Shown here piece by piece: positions 56,518-64,000 of a DNA stretch of 64,000 nucleotides. A program made the position numbers and the translations under genes. Positions within the stretch are counted from its first letter, which is position 1; each line of letters opens with the position of its first letter. This DNA is from Variovorax sp. EL159 (GTDB lineage Bacteria; Pseudomonadota; Gammaproteobacteria; Burkholderiales; Burkholderiaceae_C). A model generated the notes under the pieces. That model had not been told where the DNA came from and did not search any database. It saw only the letters and a program-made list of their open reading frames with translations. Location of the stretch: the NCBI RefSeq assembly GCF_900100965.1, contig NZ_FMUJ01000004.1, positions 186,001-250,000 on the forward strand, read 5' to 3'.

Positions 56518-57615
56518 TCAGACACGGCCGTAGGCGAAGCCGGTGAGCGCCGAAGTGCCCTCGATTTCGTCGATCACGCGCACCAGCGGCGTGAGTTCCA
56601 TGTAGCGGCCCGCGGTGGCGCGGATGTAGGCAATGAAGCGTGGCGTGTCGGCCAGGTAACGGGGCTTGCCGTCGCGCAGCGTGAGGCGCGCGAAGATGCC
56701 GGCGACCTTCAGGTGGCGCTGCAGGCCCATCCATTCGACCGCGCGATAGAAGGCGCCGAAGTCTTCGTCGACCGGCAGGCCGGCCTTGCGGGCGGCCACC
56801 CAGTAGCGGACGGTGATGTCGAGCACGAACTCCTCGTCCCAGCTCAGGAAGGCGTCGCGCATCAGGCTGGCGATGTCGTAGGTGATCGGGCCGTAGACCG
56901 CGTCCTGGAAATCGAGCACGCCGAGCGCGGGGGCCGCACTCATCATGAGGTTGCGGGGCATGAAGTCGCGGTGCACGTACACGCTGGGCGACGCGAGGTT
57001 GCTGTCGACGATCAGCTTGAAGCTGCGCTCCAGCCGCTCCTTGAGCTTGCCCTCGACGGCGATGCCGCGATGGCGCCCGATGTACCACTCGGGGAACAGA
57101 GCCAGCTCGCGCTCGAGCAGTGCCCTGTCGTAAGGCGGCAGGACGCCGGGCTGGGAGGCCAGTTGCCAGCGGATCAGGGCGTCGATCGCCTGGTCGTAAA
57201 GCGGGCGGCCGGTGTCCGGACGGGCCGGATCGAGCACGTCGAGCATCGTGTGGCGGCCCAGGTCGTCGAGCAGCAGGAAGCCGTTGATCCGGTCCCATTC
57301 GAGCACCGTGGGGGCGAGCACGCCGGCGTCGGCCATGAGCTTGGCCACCTGCACGAAGGGGTCGCTGTTTTCCTTGTCGGGCGGCGCGTCCATCACGATG
57401 CGCGTGGGGGCCGTCGCATCGGTGGTGTCGAGGCGAAAGTAGCGGCGAAAACTGGCGTCGGCCGAGGCCAGGCGGACCGTGTCAGGCAGCAACCGATGGG
57501 CGCCGGCAATGCCGGTCAGCCAGCTCCGGAAGACTTCGGCCCGCTGTGGATCTGTCCAGTGAATGGTCTCGGCGGAGCGTGGGGCCAATGTGGCCGGGGG
57601 CAAGGGTGCTGTCAT
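56518..57615 (-). CDS. amgK: N-acetylmuramate/N-acetylglucosamine kinase
   Basis: The 365-residue protein has the phosphotransferase fold of aminoglycoside kinases: SVYVHRDFMPRNLMM with catalytic Asp, and GVLDFQDAVYGP with the metal Asp. AmgK phosphorylates anomeric MurNAc in cell-wall recycling. Its place divergent from lptD is conserved in pseudomonads and betaproteobacteria. The usual partner murU, which follows amgK in those, is not here; rsmE follows instead. Confidence 0.93.
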   Translation of the reverse strand: MTAPLPPATLAPRSAETIHWTDPQRAEVFRSWLTGIAGAHRLLPDTVRLASADASFRRYFRLDTTDATAPTRIVMDAPPDKENSDPFVQVAKLMADAGVLAPTVLEWDRINGFLLLDDLGRHTMLDVLDPARPDTGRPLYDQAIDALIRWQLASQPGVLPPYDRALLERELALFPEWYIGRHRGIAVEGKLKERLERSFKLIVDSNLASPSVYVHRDFMPRNLMMSAAPALGVLDFQDAVYGPITYDIASLMRDAFLSWDEEFVLDITVRYWVAARKAGLPVDEDFGAFYRAVEWMGLQRHLKVAGIFARLTLRDGKPRYLADTPRFIAYIRATAGRYMELTPLVRVIDEIEGTSALTGFAYGRV

Positions 57616-57853
57616 GGATAATCGATTCTACAAATCCGCCTGGCGCGGCAATCCCCTTGGGCCGGCTTCCGGCCGGACCGGGTTGCTGCCGGCCCCTGCA
57701 ACCCGCCGGCCTGCCGCGCCGTCTCCCCGACGATATCCTTCGTTCCGAACCGATGCCTACGACCCAACGCCCCCACGCTTGGCACCTTGTGCGCTCGCTG
57801 CCCTTCCCGGGAGCGTCGCCGGCTTTCCCCGGAACGGCCAGGCGGGAGGCTTG

Positions 57854-60457
57854 ATGAGCCGACGTGTTGCTTCGCGGCGCTCCGGCCCGCCGCTGCCACT
57901 GGCTGTGCTGTCCCTGGCGCTGTTGCACGCGCACGGCGCCTACGCACAGTCCGCTGGCGGGCTCGATGGGCCCCTGACGCTCAAGCGCACGCCGCTGCTG
58001 ACGGAAGTCGTGCCCCCGACGGAGCGCGGCCAGTTGCCCAGCCTCGTCACCGGCGATCGCATGTCCGGCCGGCCCGACCTGGAAACCATCGTCGAAGGCA
58101 ACGCGACGTTGCGGCGCGGCGCCCTCGCCATCACCGCGGACCGCCTCGAGTACTACCAGCCCGACGACCGCGCCAAGGCCACCGGCAATGTGCGGGTCAA
58201 CCAGGCCGGCAACGTGTACGAGGGCCCCGAGCTGCAGCTCAAGCTCGAGACCTTCGAGGGCTTCTTCAACAATGTGCGCTATCACTTCCTGGCGAACGAC
58301 GCGCACGGTGAAGCGCAACGCATCGATTTCGTCGATTCCAATGTGTCGATCGCCCGGCAGGCCACCTACACGACCTGCCGCCGCGAAGACTTCCCCGGCT
58401 GGATGCCCGCCTGGCTGCTGACCGCAACCTCGATCACGACCGACACCCAGGAAAGCGAAGGCGTGGCCAAGAACGCGCGGCTGAGCTTCATGGGCATCTC
58501 GACGCCGGCGCTTCCGAGCGTGAGCTTCCCGCTGTCGAATGAACGCAAGAGCGGCCTGCTGCCGCCGACCGTCGGTATCGACAACACCAACGGCATCGAG
58601 ATCGCGCAGCCGTACTACTGGAACATCGCACCCAATCGCGACGCCACGTTCACGCCGACGCTGATGACCAAGCGCGGCATCAATTTCAGCAACGAGTTCC
58701 GCTACCTTGAGAAGGAATATGGCGGCTCCATCCGGTTTGACCTGATGGGCAGCGACCGCCTGCTGGGCCAGCGCTACAACGAGAGCCTGCAGCAGGTGGC
58801 CAACGGAACGGTCACGGCCAGCTCCATCGGCCAACCGCCCACCAGCAGCAAGCGCTGGGGCCTCTGGCTCAACCATCACCAGGATTTCGACGCCAAGGCG
58901 CTGGGGCTCGATTCGCTGTCGGCCAGCGTCAACATCAACCGGGTCAGCGACAACGACTACTGGCGCGACTTCACGCGCACGCCGTCGGTCGCTATTCGCC
59001 AGTTGCCCAACGACGCCTCGCTCAATTGGAGCAAGGGCGACTGGAGCGGCACCGTGCGCACGCTGGCCTACCAGACGCTGCAGTACTCGCTGTCGCCGAT
59101 CACGCCTTCGTACGACCGCCTGCCGCAGGTCACCGCCAACTACAAGAAGTACGACTGGCACGGCTTCGATGTCGCGTTCACCGCGGACTACACGCACTTC
59201 AGTGCGCCGCGTATCCTGTTCGGGCAGAACGGCTTCGACATCAACCAGCAGTCGCAGCCCGACGGGGACCGTGCCTACGTGCTGGGCTCGATCAGCCGGC
59301 CCTTCATCACGCCGAGTTCGTTCGTGATCCCGAAGCTGCAGGTGCAGTCGGCCGCCTACAACTACTTCGTGCCACAGGCGAATCTGCCGAAGTTGACGCT
59401 CAACGGCATCACCTACGTCAACGGCATTCCCTACAACTCGAATTCGCCGGTGCTCATCGGCACGTCGAGCACCAGCACCGTGCCGACCTTCAGCCTCGAC
59501 AGCGGCCTGATCTTCGAGCGCGACGCCAGCTACTTCGGCCGTGCCTTCCGTCAGACGCTGGAGCCCCGCGCGTACTACGTCTACACGCCGTACCGCGACC
59601 AGAGCATGCTGCCGAACTACGACACGGCAGCCAACGACTTCAGCTTTGCGACGATCTACACCGAGAACGCGTTCTCGGGCAACGACCGCATCTCGGACAC
59701 CAACGCACTCACGCTCGGGGTGACCTCGCGCCTGATCGACCCCGGCACCGGCGTCGAAGCCGTGCGCTTCGGCGTCGCCCAGCGCTTCCGCTTTGCCGAC
59801 CAGAAGGTCACGCTGCCCGGCGCGGCACCCGTGACGGATCGCACCAGCGACCTGTTGCTCGGCGGCCAGATCAACTGGACGCCGAAGTGGAGCCTGGACA
59901 CCCTGCTCCAGTACAACCCCGATACGCGACGGTCGACGCGCTCGGCCATCAGCGCGCGCTACAACCCCGAGCCGTACCACAACCTGAGCGTGGCCTTCCG
60001 CTACCAGGCTCCCAGCGCCGCCTACCTGGCGGCGAAGGCGGCCGATCCGAACACCACGGCGACGAATGACGGCAGCAAGTCGATCGACGTGGGCTGGCAA
60101 TGGCCGGTCAACGACCTGTGGGGCGACAAGGGCAAGGACCTCGGCCCCGGCAAGGGCCAGGGCGGTGGACGCTGGTACGCTGTGGGCCGCCTGAACTACG
60201 ACCTGCAGGCCAAGGGGCTCACGGACGGTGTGCTCGGCTTCGAGTACGACGGCTGCTGCTGGATCGGGCGCGTGGTGTTGCAACGCATCACGACCGGGCA
60301 GGTGAAACCCAACACCCGCATCATGTTCCAGCTCGAGTTTGTCGGGTTCTCCAGTGTCGGGTCGAGCCCGATGCAGGCCTTGCGGCAAAACATCCAGCGC
60401 TACCAACCCTTGCGCCAACCTGGCGAGGCACCAAGCCGCTTCACCAATTACGACTGA
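57854..60457 (+). CDS. lptD: LPS-assembly outer membrane protein LptD
   Basis: The 867-residue protein has a signal peptide (cut near GAYAQ), a periplasmic OstA/LptA-like jellyroll (about 75-190), then a large beta-barrel with aromatic-rich strands. It inserts LPS into the outer leaflet with LptE. Only three Cys are seen in the mature part: one in TTCRRED and a pair in DGCCW, versus four in E. coli. ATG 57854 is chosen for the signal peptide and GGGAGG upstream. Confidence 0.97.
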   Translation: MSRRVASRRSGPPLPLAVLSLALLHAHGAYAQSAGGLDGPLTLKRTPLLTEVVPPTERGQLPSLVTGDRMSGRPDLETIVEGNATLRRGALAITADRLEYYQPDDRAKATGNVRVNQAGNVYEGPELQLKLETFEGFFNNVRYHFLANDAHGEAQRIDFVDSNVSIARQATYTTCRREDFPGWMPAWLLTATSITTDTQESEGVAKNARLSFMGISTPALPSVSFPLSNERKSGLLPPTVGIDNTNGIEIAQPYYWNIAPNRDATFTPTLMTKRGINFSNEFRYLEKEYGGSIRFDLMGSDRLLGQRYNESLQQVANGTVTASSIGQPPTSSKRWGLWLNHHQDFDAKALGLDSLSASVNINRVSDNDYWRDFTRTPSVAIRQLPNDASLNWSKGDWSGTVRTLAYQTLQYSLSPITPSYDRLPQVTANYKKYDWHGFDVAFTADYTHFSAPRILFGQNGFDINQQSQPDGDRAYVLGSISRPFITPSSFVIPKLQVQSAAYNYFVPQANLPKLTLNGITYVNGIPYNSNSPVLIGTSSTSTVPTFSLDSGLIFERDASYFGRAFRQTLEPRAYYVYTPYRDQSMLPNYDTAANDFSFATIYTENAFSGNDRISDTNALTLGVTSRLIDPGTGVEAVRFGVAQRFRFADQKVTLPGAAPVTDRTSDLLLGGQINWTPKWSLDTLLQYNPDTRRSTRSAISARYNPEPYHNLSVAFRYQAPSAAYLAAKAADPNTTATNDGSKSIDVGWQWPVNDLWGDKGKDLGPGKGQGGGRWYAVGRLNYDLQAKGLTDGVLGFEYDGCCWIGRVVLQRITTGQVKPNTRIMFQLEFVGFSSVGSSPMQALRQNIQRYQPLRQPGEAPSRFTNYD

Positions 60458-60478
60458 GACGACAGACTGAGCATCGCC

Positions 60479-61888
60479 ATGAAACACATCCGTTCCATCA
60501 TCACCCTGGGCTGCCTTGCAGCAGTGGCAGCAACGTCGGGCGCACAGGGCTTTCGCTCTGGCAGCGGCATCACGGACATCATGCGCGCCGGTCCGCGCCT
60601 AGGCCCACCGGCCGCGCGCCCTGCGGCGAATGCACCCGCCGCGGCGCCGGTGCAGCGCTCCGCCGAATTCATCGTCGCACTGGTCAATTCCGAGCCGATC
60701 ACCAACACCGATGTGCAGTCGCGGGTGGATCGGGTGATCAAGGAAAACGCCGAAGCCCAGCGCGTGCCGCGCGCTGAGCTCACGCGGCTCGTGCTGGAGC
60801 GCCTGATCTCCGAGCGCGCCCAGCTGCAGCTGGCCAAGGAAAACGGCCTCAAGGTCGACGAGGTCGCCATCGATCAGGCCGAGCAGACCGTGGCCCGCCA
60901 GAACGAGATCAGCGTGACCGAGCTGCATCGCCGCGTGGCCGCCGAAGGCATCGCGCTGGCGGATTTCCGCCGCGACCTGCGCGACCAGTTGCTGCTCACG
61001 CGTTTGCGTGACCGTGAGGTCGAGTCGAAGGTCAAGGTCAGCGATTCCGAGGCCGACGAATACCTGCGCGACCAGCGCAACCTCGCTGTCAAGAACACGG
61101 CCCTGGAAAACCTCAATCTCGGCCAGGTGCTCGTCGCCGTGCCCGAGAACGCGACCGATGCCCAGGTGGCGGCCGCGCAGAAGAAGGCCCAAGACCTCGC
61201 GCAGCGTGCGCGTGCCGGCGAGGACTTCGCCAAGCTGGTGCGAGAAAACTCGGATTCGCCGGACCGCGCCAACGGTGGCGCGATGGGCATGCGCACCGCC
61301 GACCGCTATCCGTCGCTGTTTGTCGACGCCACGCAGTCGACGGCGGTGAATGGCATTGCCGGCCCCGTTCGTTCGAGCGCGGGCTTCCACGTGCTCAAGG
61401 TGCTTGCGAAAGCCCAGCTCGGCTCGGCCGATGCCACCGTCACGCAGACGCAAGTGCGCCACATCCTGCTGCTCAACGACCCCAAGCGCACCACGGCGCA
61501 GGCGGTGGCACAGCTCGCTGAATTCAAGCGCCGCCTGCAGGCCGGCACGGCCGACTTCGCGGGCCTGGCCCGCGACAACTCGCAGGACGGCAGCGCCAAG
61601 GATGGCGGCGACCTCGGCTGGTCGCAGCCGGGCCAGTTCGTGCCCGAATTCGAAGAAGCCATGGACCGGCTCTCCCCAGGTCAGATCAGCGACCCCGTGG
61701 TGTCGCGTTTCGGCGTGCACCTGATCCAGGTGGTCGCCCGCCGCGATGCCAAGTTGAGCCAGGGCGAGCAGCGCGAAGCCGCCCGGGCAGCGCTGCGCGA
61801 CCAACGCATCGACGAAGCCTTCAACACCTGGGCACAGGAAGTGCGCGCCCGCGCCTACGTCGAATACCGCGAACCCCCGCAGTCCTGA
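60479..61888 (+). CDS. surA: Periplasmic chaperone and PPIase SurA
   Basis: The 469-residue protein has a signal peptide (cut near GAQG), a chaperone N-domain ([20 protein letters not shown]), and two parvulin domains (about 210-310 and 325-430; FHVLKV and GVHLIQV mark their ends). It delivers outer membrane proteins, including LptD. It lies 21 bases after lptD, the typical order. Confidence 0.96.
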   Translation: MKHIRSIITLGCLAAVAATSGAQGFRSGSGITDIMRAGPRLGPPAARPAANAPAAAPVQRSAEFIVALVNSEPITNTDVQSRVDRVIKENAEAQRVPRAELTRLVLERLISERAQLQLAKENGLKVDEVAIDQAEQTVARQNEISVTELHRRVAAEGIALADFRRDLRDQLLLTRLRDREVESKVKVSDSEADEYLRDQRNLAVKNTALENLNLGQVLVAVPENATDAQVAAAQKKAQDLAQRARAGEDFAKLVRENSDSPDRANGGAMGMRTADRYPSLFVDATQSTAVNGIAGPVRSSAGFHVLKVLAKAQLGSADATVTQTQVRHILLLNDPKRTTAQAVAQLAEFKRRLQAGTADFAGLARDNSQDGSAKDGGDLGWSQPGQFVPEFEEAMDRLSPGQISDPVVSRFGVHLIQVVARRDAKLSQGEQREAARAALRDQRIDEAFNTWAQEVRARAYVEYREPPQS

Positions 61889-61895
61889 TCATCTG

Positions 61896-62660
61896 ATGGC
61901 ACACATCGCCAGGAAGCGATTCGGGCAGCATTTCCTGTCCGACGGCGGGATCATCGACGCGATCGTGCACGAGATCGCGCCGCAACCCGGCGATGCGATG
62001 GTCGAGATCGGCCCAGGGCTCGCGGCGCTCACGCAGCCGCTGGTCGAGCGGCTTGGGCGCCTCACCGTGATCGAGCTCGACCGGGATCTCGCCAAGCGCC
62101 TGCGCGAGCATCCGCAGCTGGACGTGATCGAATCCGACGTGCTGAAGGTGGACTTCGCGGAACTGGCCGCCCGCTTCCCGGCAAAGCCGCTGCGCGTGGT
62201 GGGCAACCTGCCCTACAACATCTCCACGCCGATCCTGTTCCACCTGCTGGGCGCGGCGCACCTGGTGGCCGACCAGCACTTCATGCTGCAAAAGGAAGTG
62301 ATCGATCGCATGGTGGCCCGGCCTGCCACGTCGGACTACAGCCGCCTGAGCGTGATGCTGCAGTGGCGCTACGACATGCAGAACGTGCTGTTTGTGCCGC
62401 CCGAGAGCTTCGATCCGCCCCCGCGCGTCGACAGTGCCGTGGTGCGGATGGTGCCGTTGGCGCAGCCTCCCGCCGTCGATGCCGCGCGGCTCGGCGAGAT
62501 CGTGCAGGTCGCCTTCAGCCAGCGCCGCAAGATCCTGCGGCACACGCTCGGCCGGTGGCTCGAAGAGCATGGGTTCGCCGGCGAGTTCGACCCGCAGCGG
62601 CGGGCCGAAGAAGTACCGGTGGCCGAATACGTGGCATTGGCCCAGGCCGTTCCCCCATGA
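61896..62660 (+). CDS. rsmA: 16S rRNA dimethyladenosine transferase RsmA (KsgA)
   Basis: The 254-residue enzyme has [18 protein letters not shown] (SAM motif I), and [10 protein letters not shown] (catalytic NLPY). It dimethylates A1518 and A1519 of 16S rRNA. It follows surA by 7 bases; pdxA, which often sits between the two, is absent. Confidence 0.97.
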   Translation: MAHIARKRFGQHFLSDGGIIDAIVHEIAPQPGDAMVEIGPGLAALTQPLVERLGRLTVIELDRDLAKRLREHPQLDVIESDVLKVDFAELAARFPAKPLRVVGNLPYNISTPILFHLLGAAHLVADQHFMLQKEVIDRMVARPATSDYSRLSVMLQWRYDMQNVLFVPPESFDPPPRVDSAVVRMVPLAQPPAVDAARLGEIVQVAFSQRRKILRHTLGRWLEEHGFAGEFDPQRRAEEVPVAEYVALAQAVPP

Positions 62661-62688
62661 AAAAAGCCCGTCGATGACGGGCTTTTTT
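62660..62688. terminator. Bidirectional intrinsic terminator after rsmA
   Basis: AAAAAAGCCCGTC and GACGGGCTTTTTT form a 13-base stem with a 3-base loop, starting at the rsmA stop codon. It can also end the minus-strand operon from 63829. Confidence 0.92.
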
Positions 62689-62712
62689 CATGGGGGGAAT
62701 GACCGCTTGCTT

Positions 62713-62961
62713 TTACGCTGCCGCGAGCCAGTAACCCGCGTTGAACGGGCTGCTCATCCGCAGTGCCAGGGGCGACACGTCGACCAGTTTGTCGGTCGGC
62801 ATTTTTTCGCCGGCCGGCTCGGTGCTGGCGGCGGCCGCTGCGGTTGCCGCGGTGTTGTTGACGTCGATGCCATCGAGGGTTTCAGCGTTGGGCTGAGCCT
62901 CGTTCGCCCGTTCTGCTTGGCTGGTAGATGCAGAACGGGCTACAGAAAAGAATAGAAGCAC
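62713..62961 (-). CDS. Possible small protein downstream of the barstar-like gene
   Basis: An 82-residue minus-strand frame starts with a GTG inside the end of the barstar-like gene and has an Ala/Thr-rich middle and a C-terminal segment (SPLALRMSSPFNAGYWLAAA). No ribosome site is seen, a perfect inverted repeat (62906-62940) falls within it, and no family is recognised. It may be non-coding. Confidence 0.3.
   Translation of the reverse strand: MLLFFSVARSASTSQAERANEAQPNAETLDGIDVNNTAATAAAAASTEPAGEKMPTDKLVDVSPLALRMSSPFNAGYWLAAA
62906..62940. repeat. Perfect 11-base inverted repeat after the barstar-like gene
   Basis: GCCCGTTCTGC (62906-62916) and GCAGAACGGGC (62930-62940) flank 13 bases, right at the barstar stop. 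It could be an mRNA 3'-end hairpin; no T run follows on minus. Confidence 0.6.
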
Positions 62962-63419
62962 CGGAACGGGACCTTGCGGTCGCCCCAGTAGTCCGAGGCG
63001 TCGCGGAAGATGTCGAGCAGTTGCTCGCGCGCTTCCTTGTCGAACTTGGCGTTGGCCGGGATCTGTTCGAGCACGATGACGAAACCTGGCTGCGGGCCCG
63101 ATTTATGCAACGGATCGGTCATGCAGTCGTACAGCGCGTCGAAGTTCTTGCCGAAGTGCGCCGGGAACGTGAACTGCTGGGCGATCAGGTCGAGCACGTC
63201 CTGCTTGGTCTGGGCGTTGCCCAGGTTGGCATACAGGAAGTGCTGGCCGGCCGCGTTGGCTGCGTCCTGCAGGTCGTTCACGCGGAACGCGCGGATCGAT
63301 TGCACGATGTTCGGGCGTACGGCACGAAGGGATAAGGTCATCTCCGCTGGTCTTTCCATAGTCATCATCATTTCTTCGGGGCGCTTCGGGGCGCCGCTCA
63401 GGTCGTTGTCATCGCTCAT
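62940..63419 (-). CDS. Barstar family ribonuclease inhibitor
   Basis: The 159-residue protein has an extended N-terminus (about 40 residues, MSDDNDLSGAPKRPEEMMMT) and a barstar-like core (FPAHFGKNFDALYDCMTDPL; FVIVLEQIP). Barstars bind and block secreted ribonucleases in the cytoplasm. It overlaps the upstream ribonuclease stop by 4 bases (ATGA, 63416-63419), so toxin and inhibitor are made together. Confidence 0.88.
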   Translation of the reverse strand: MSDDNDLSGAPKRPEEMMMTMERPAEMTLSLRAVRPNIVQSIRAFRVNDLQDAANAAGQHFLYANLGNAQTKQDVLDLIAQQFTFPAHFGKNFDALYDCMTDPLHKSGPQPGFVIVLEQIPANAKFDKEAREQLLDIFRDASDYWGDRKVPFRCFYSFL

Positions 63420-63829
63420 GGCGCAATCCGTCTGAAACTCGCATAGTGGTCTGCCGTGTACCAGCAGGCCTCGGGCGTCGTGCGTTGTTCACCACCGCAG
63501 ACTATTCGTTGTGCACCACGATTGCGCGAGCCGGGTGTCGTCACCGTGTACTCGCGGTAGTGGCCACGTCGTGCCGGTGGCAGGAGACGCTCGCGATTGC
63601 CAAATACCGTGCCGTCCTTGTCGTACCGGAAGGGGCCGCCGTTGAGGATGGCCTGGTAGGTCCGCTGGCCTTGCACCGGCAAGTCGGTCAGTGCAATCGA
63701 TTCCTCGGAGGACGTTTTTCCGGAGCCGAACCATCCGCGGGCCTCGGCCCCGGTCGTCAGCGCCGCCAGCATCAGGCCGGTGAGCGCAAACTTAGTGACT
63801 GAGGACGTGATCGAGGCGTAAGCCGCCAT
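63416..63829 (-). CDS. Secreted guanyl-specific ribonuclease (RNase Sa/barnase type)
   Basis: The 137-residue protein has a signal peptide (to about residue 30, GAEA). The mature part aligns with RNase Sa: GPFRYDKDGTVFGNRERLLP, YREYTVTTPGSRNRGAQR and YTADHYASF. Catalytic Glu93, Arg104, Arg108 and His128 correspond to its E54, R65, R69 and H85. Cys111 and Cys122 could form a disulfide. It cuts RNA after G, outside the cell or in a target cell. Confidence 0.88.
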   Translation of the reverse strand: MAAYASITSSVTKFALTGLMLAALTTGAEARGWFGSGKTSSEESIALTDLPVQGQRTYQAILNGGPFRYDKDGTVFGNRERLLPPARRGHYREYTVTTPGSRNRGAQRIVCGGEQRTTPEACWYTADHYASFRRIAP

Positions 63830-63938
63830 GGGGCACCACAAGGAAAAGAGCGGGGGGTTCGAATTGCGCTCAACCTCGGGGTTAACCCGCAAATTCAAGC
63901 CCGCGAGTGTGCACCACGCTGGCGAAAATAGCAAGCGA

Positions 63939-63957
63939 CTGCTCAAAGTTTGAGCAG
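63939..63957. promoter_or_regulatory. 19-base perfect palindrome upstream of the ribonuclease gene
   Basis: CTGCTCAAA-G-TTTGAGCAG is a perfect inverted repeat with one central base, 110 bases before the ribonuclease ATG. It looks like an operator for a dimeric regulator; a LexA site would have a different core. A second inverted repeat (GAGAGTGG at 63969, CCACTCTC at 63993) ends at the window edge. Confidence 0.45.
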
Positions 63958-64000
63958 CTTAAAGGGGCGAGAGTGGCGTTTTAAGTTGGCGACCACTCTC

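Noticed and set aside
57482..60487. 1001-codon minus-strand open frame opposite lptD
   Set aside because: Antisense of a clear LptD; it also runs across the amgK start and lacks any recognisable domain.
63939..63957. LexA (SOS) box
   Set aside because: The palindrome begins with CTG and ends with CAG but the spacing and core do not match CTGT-N8-ACAG.

Overview
The window is a high-GC chromosomal segment that looks like a betaproteobacterium of the Comamonadaceae, most like Variovorax. This rests on the order rnpA-yidD-yidC-mnmE next to dnaA-dnaN-gyrB, on amgK divergent from lptD-surA-rsmA, on protein character and on codon bias. Species identity is inferred. I see no insertion sequence, prophage, CRISPR array, rRNA or tRNA gene. 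The content is core chromosome plus small accessory modules.

Layout. (1) 1-5765, minus strand: a partial gene, penicillin-binding protein 1A, a membrane-anchored family 3 glycosidase and creD. (2) 5969-10834, plus strand: a compact exosortase system made of a VIT/VWA protein with a PEP-CTERM tail, its exosortase, an EpsI-like partner and a GT51 peptidoglycan polymerase. The creD/VIT gap carries a perfect CreB-type tag (TTCAC-N6-TTCAC). (3) 10880-22655: a GNAT enzyme, a TetR regulator divergent from a carotenoid oxygenase with twin operators, a pirin, small secreted proteins, a ybhP-clsB-ybhN phospholipid operon, a phasin-like protein, a metallophosphoesterase and a tandem pair of paralogous secreted proteins. 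(4) 23091-33605: the replication-origin region, with gyrB, dnaN and dnaA on minus, oriC, then rpmH, rnpA, yidD, yidC and mnmE on plus. (5) 33705-41154: a cyclic-nucleotide-binding protein, a zinc-ribbon membrane protein, a KefB/C antiporter, kdsD-kdsC-lptC for Kdo and LPS export, an SDR and a Gly-rich RRM protein. (6) 41418-44654: a yybP-ykoY manganese riboswitch before a GDT1-type exporter, and a SAM-II riboswitch plus terminator before metX-metW. (7) 44599-57615: an ion channel, bactofilin, DUF72, peptidases, lipase, MFS, DUF4132, YidB, rsmE and amgK. (8) 57854-63829: lptD-surA-rsmA and, convergent, a secreted RNase Sa-type ribonuclease with a barstar-like inhibitor.

Envelope biogenesis is a recurring theme: PBP1A, GT51, GH3, AmgK, LptC/LptD/SurA, KdsC/KdsD, YidC, CreD, cardiolipin synthase and bactofilin. 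The least ordinary parts are the exosortase/GT51 cluster with its CreB tag, the two riboswitches with readable expression platforms, the RNase/barstar pair, and two families of short dispersed repeats. All calls come from reading the sequence; no database search was run.
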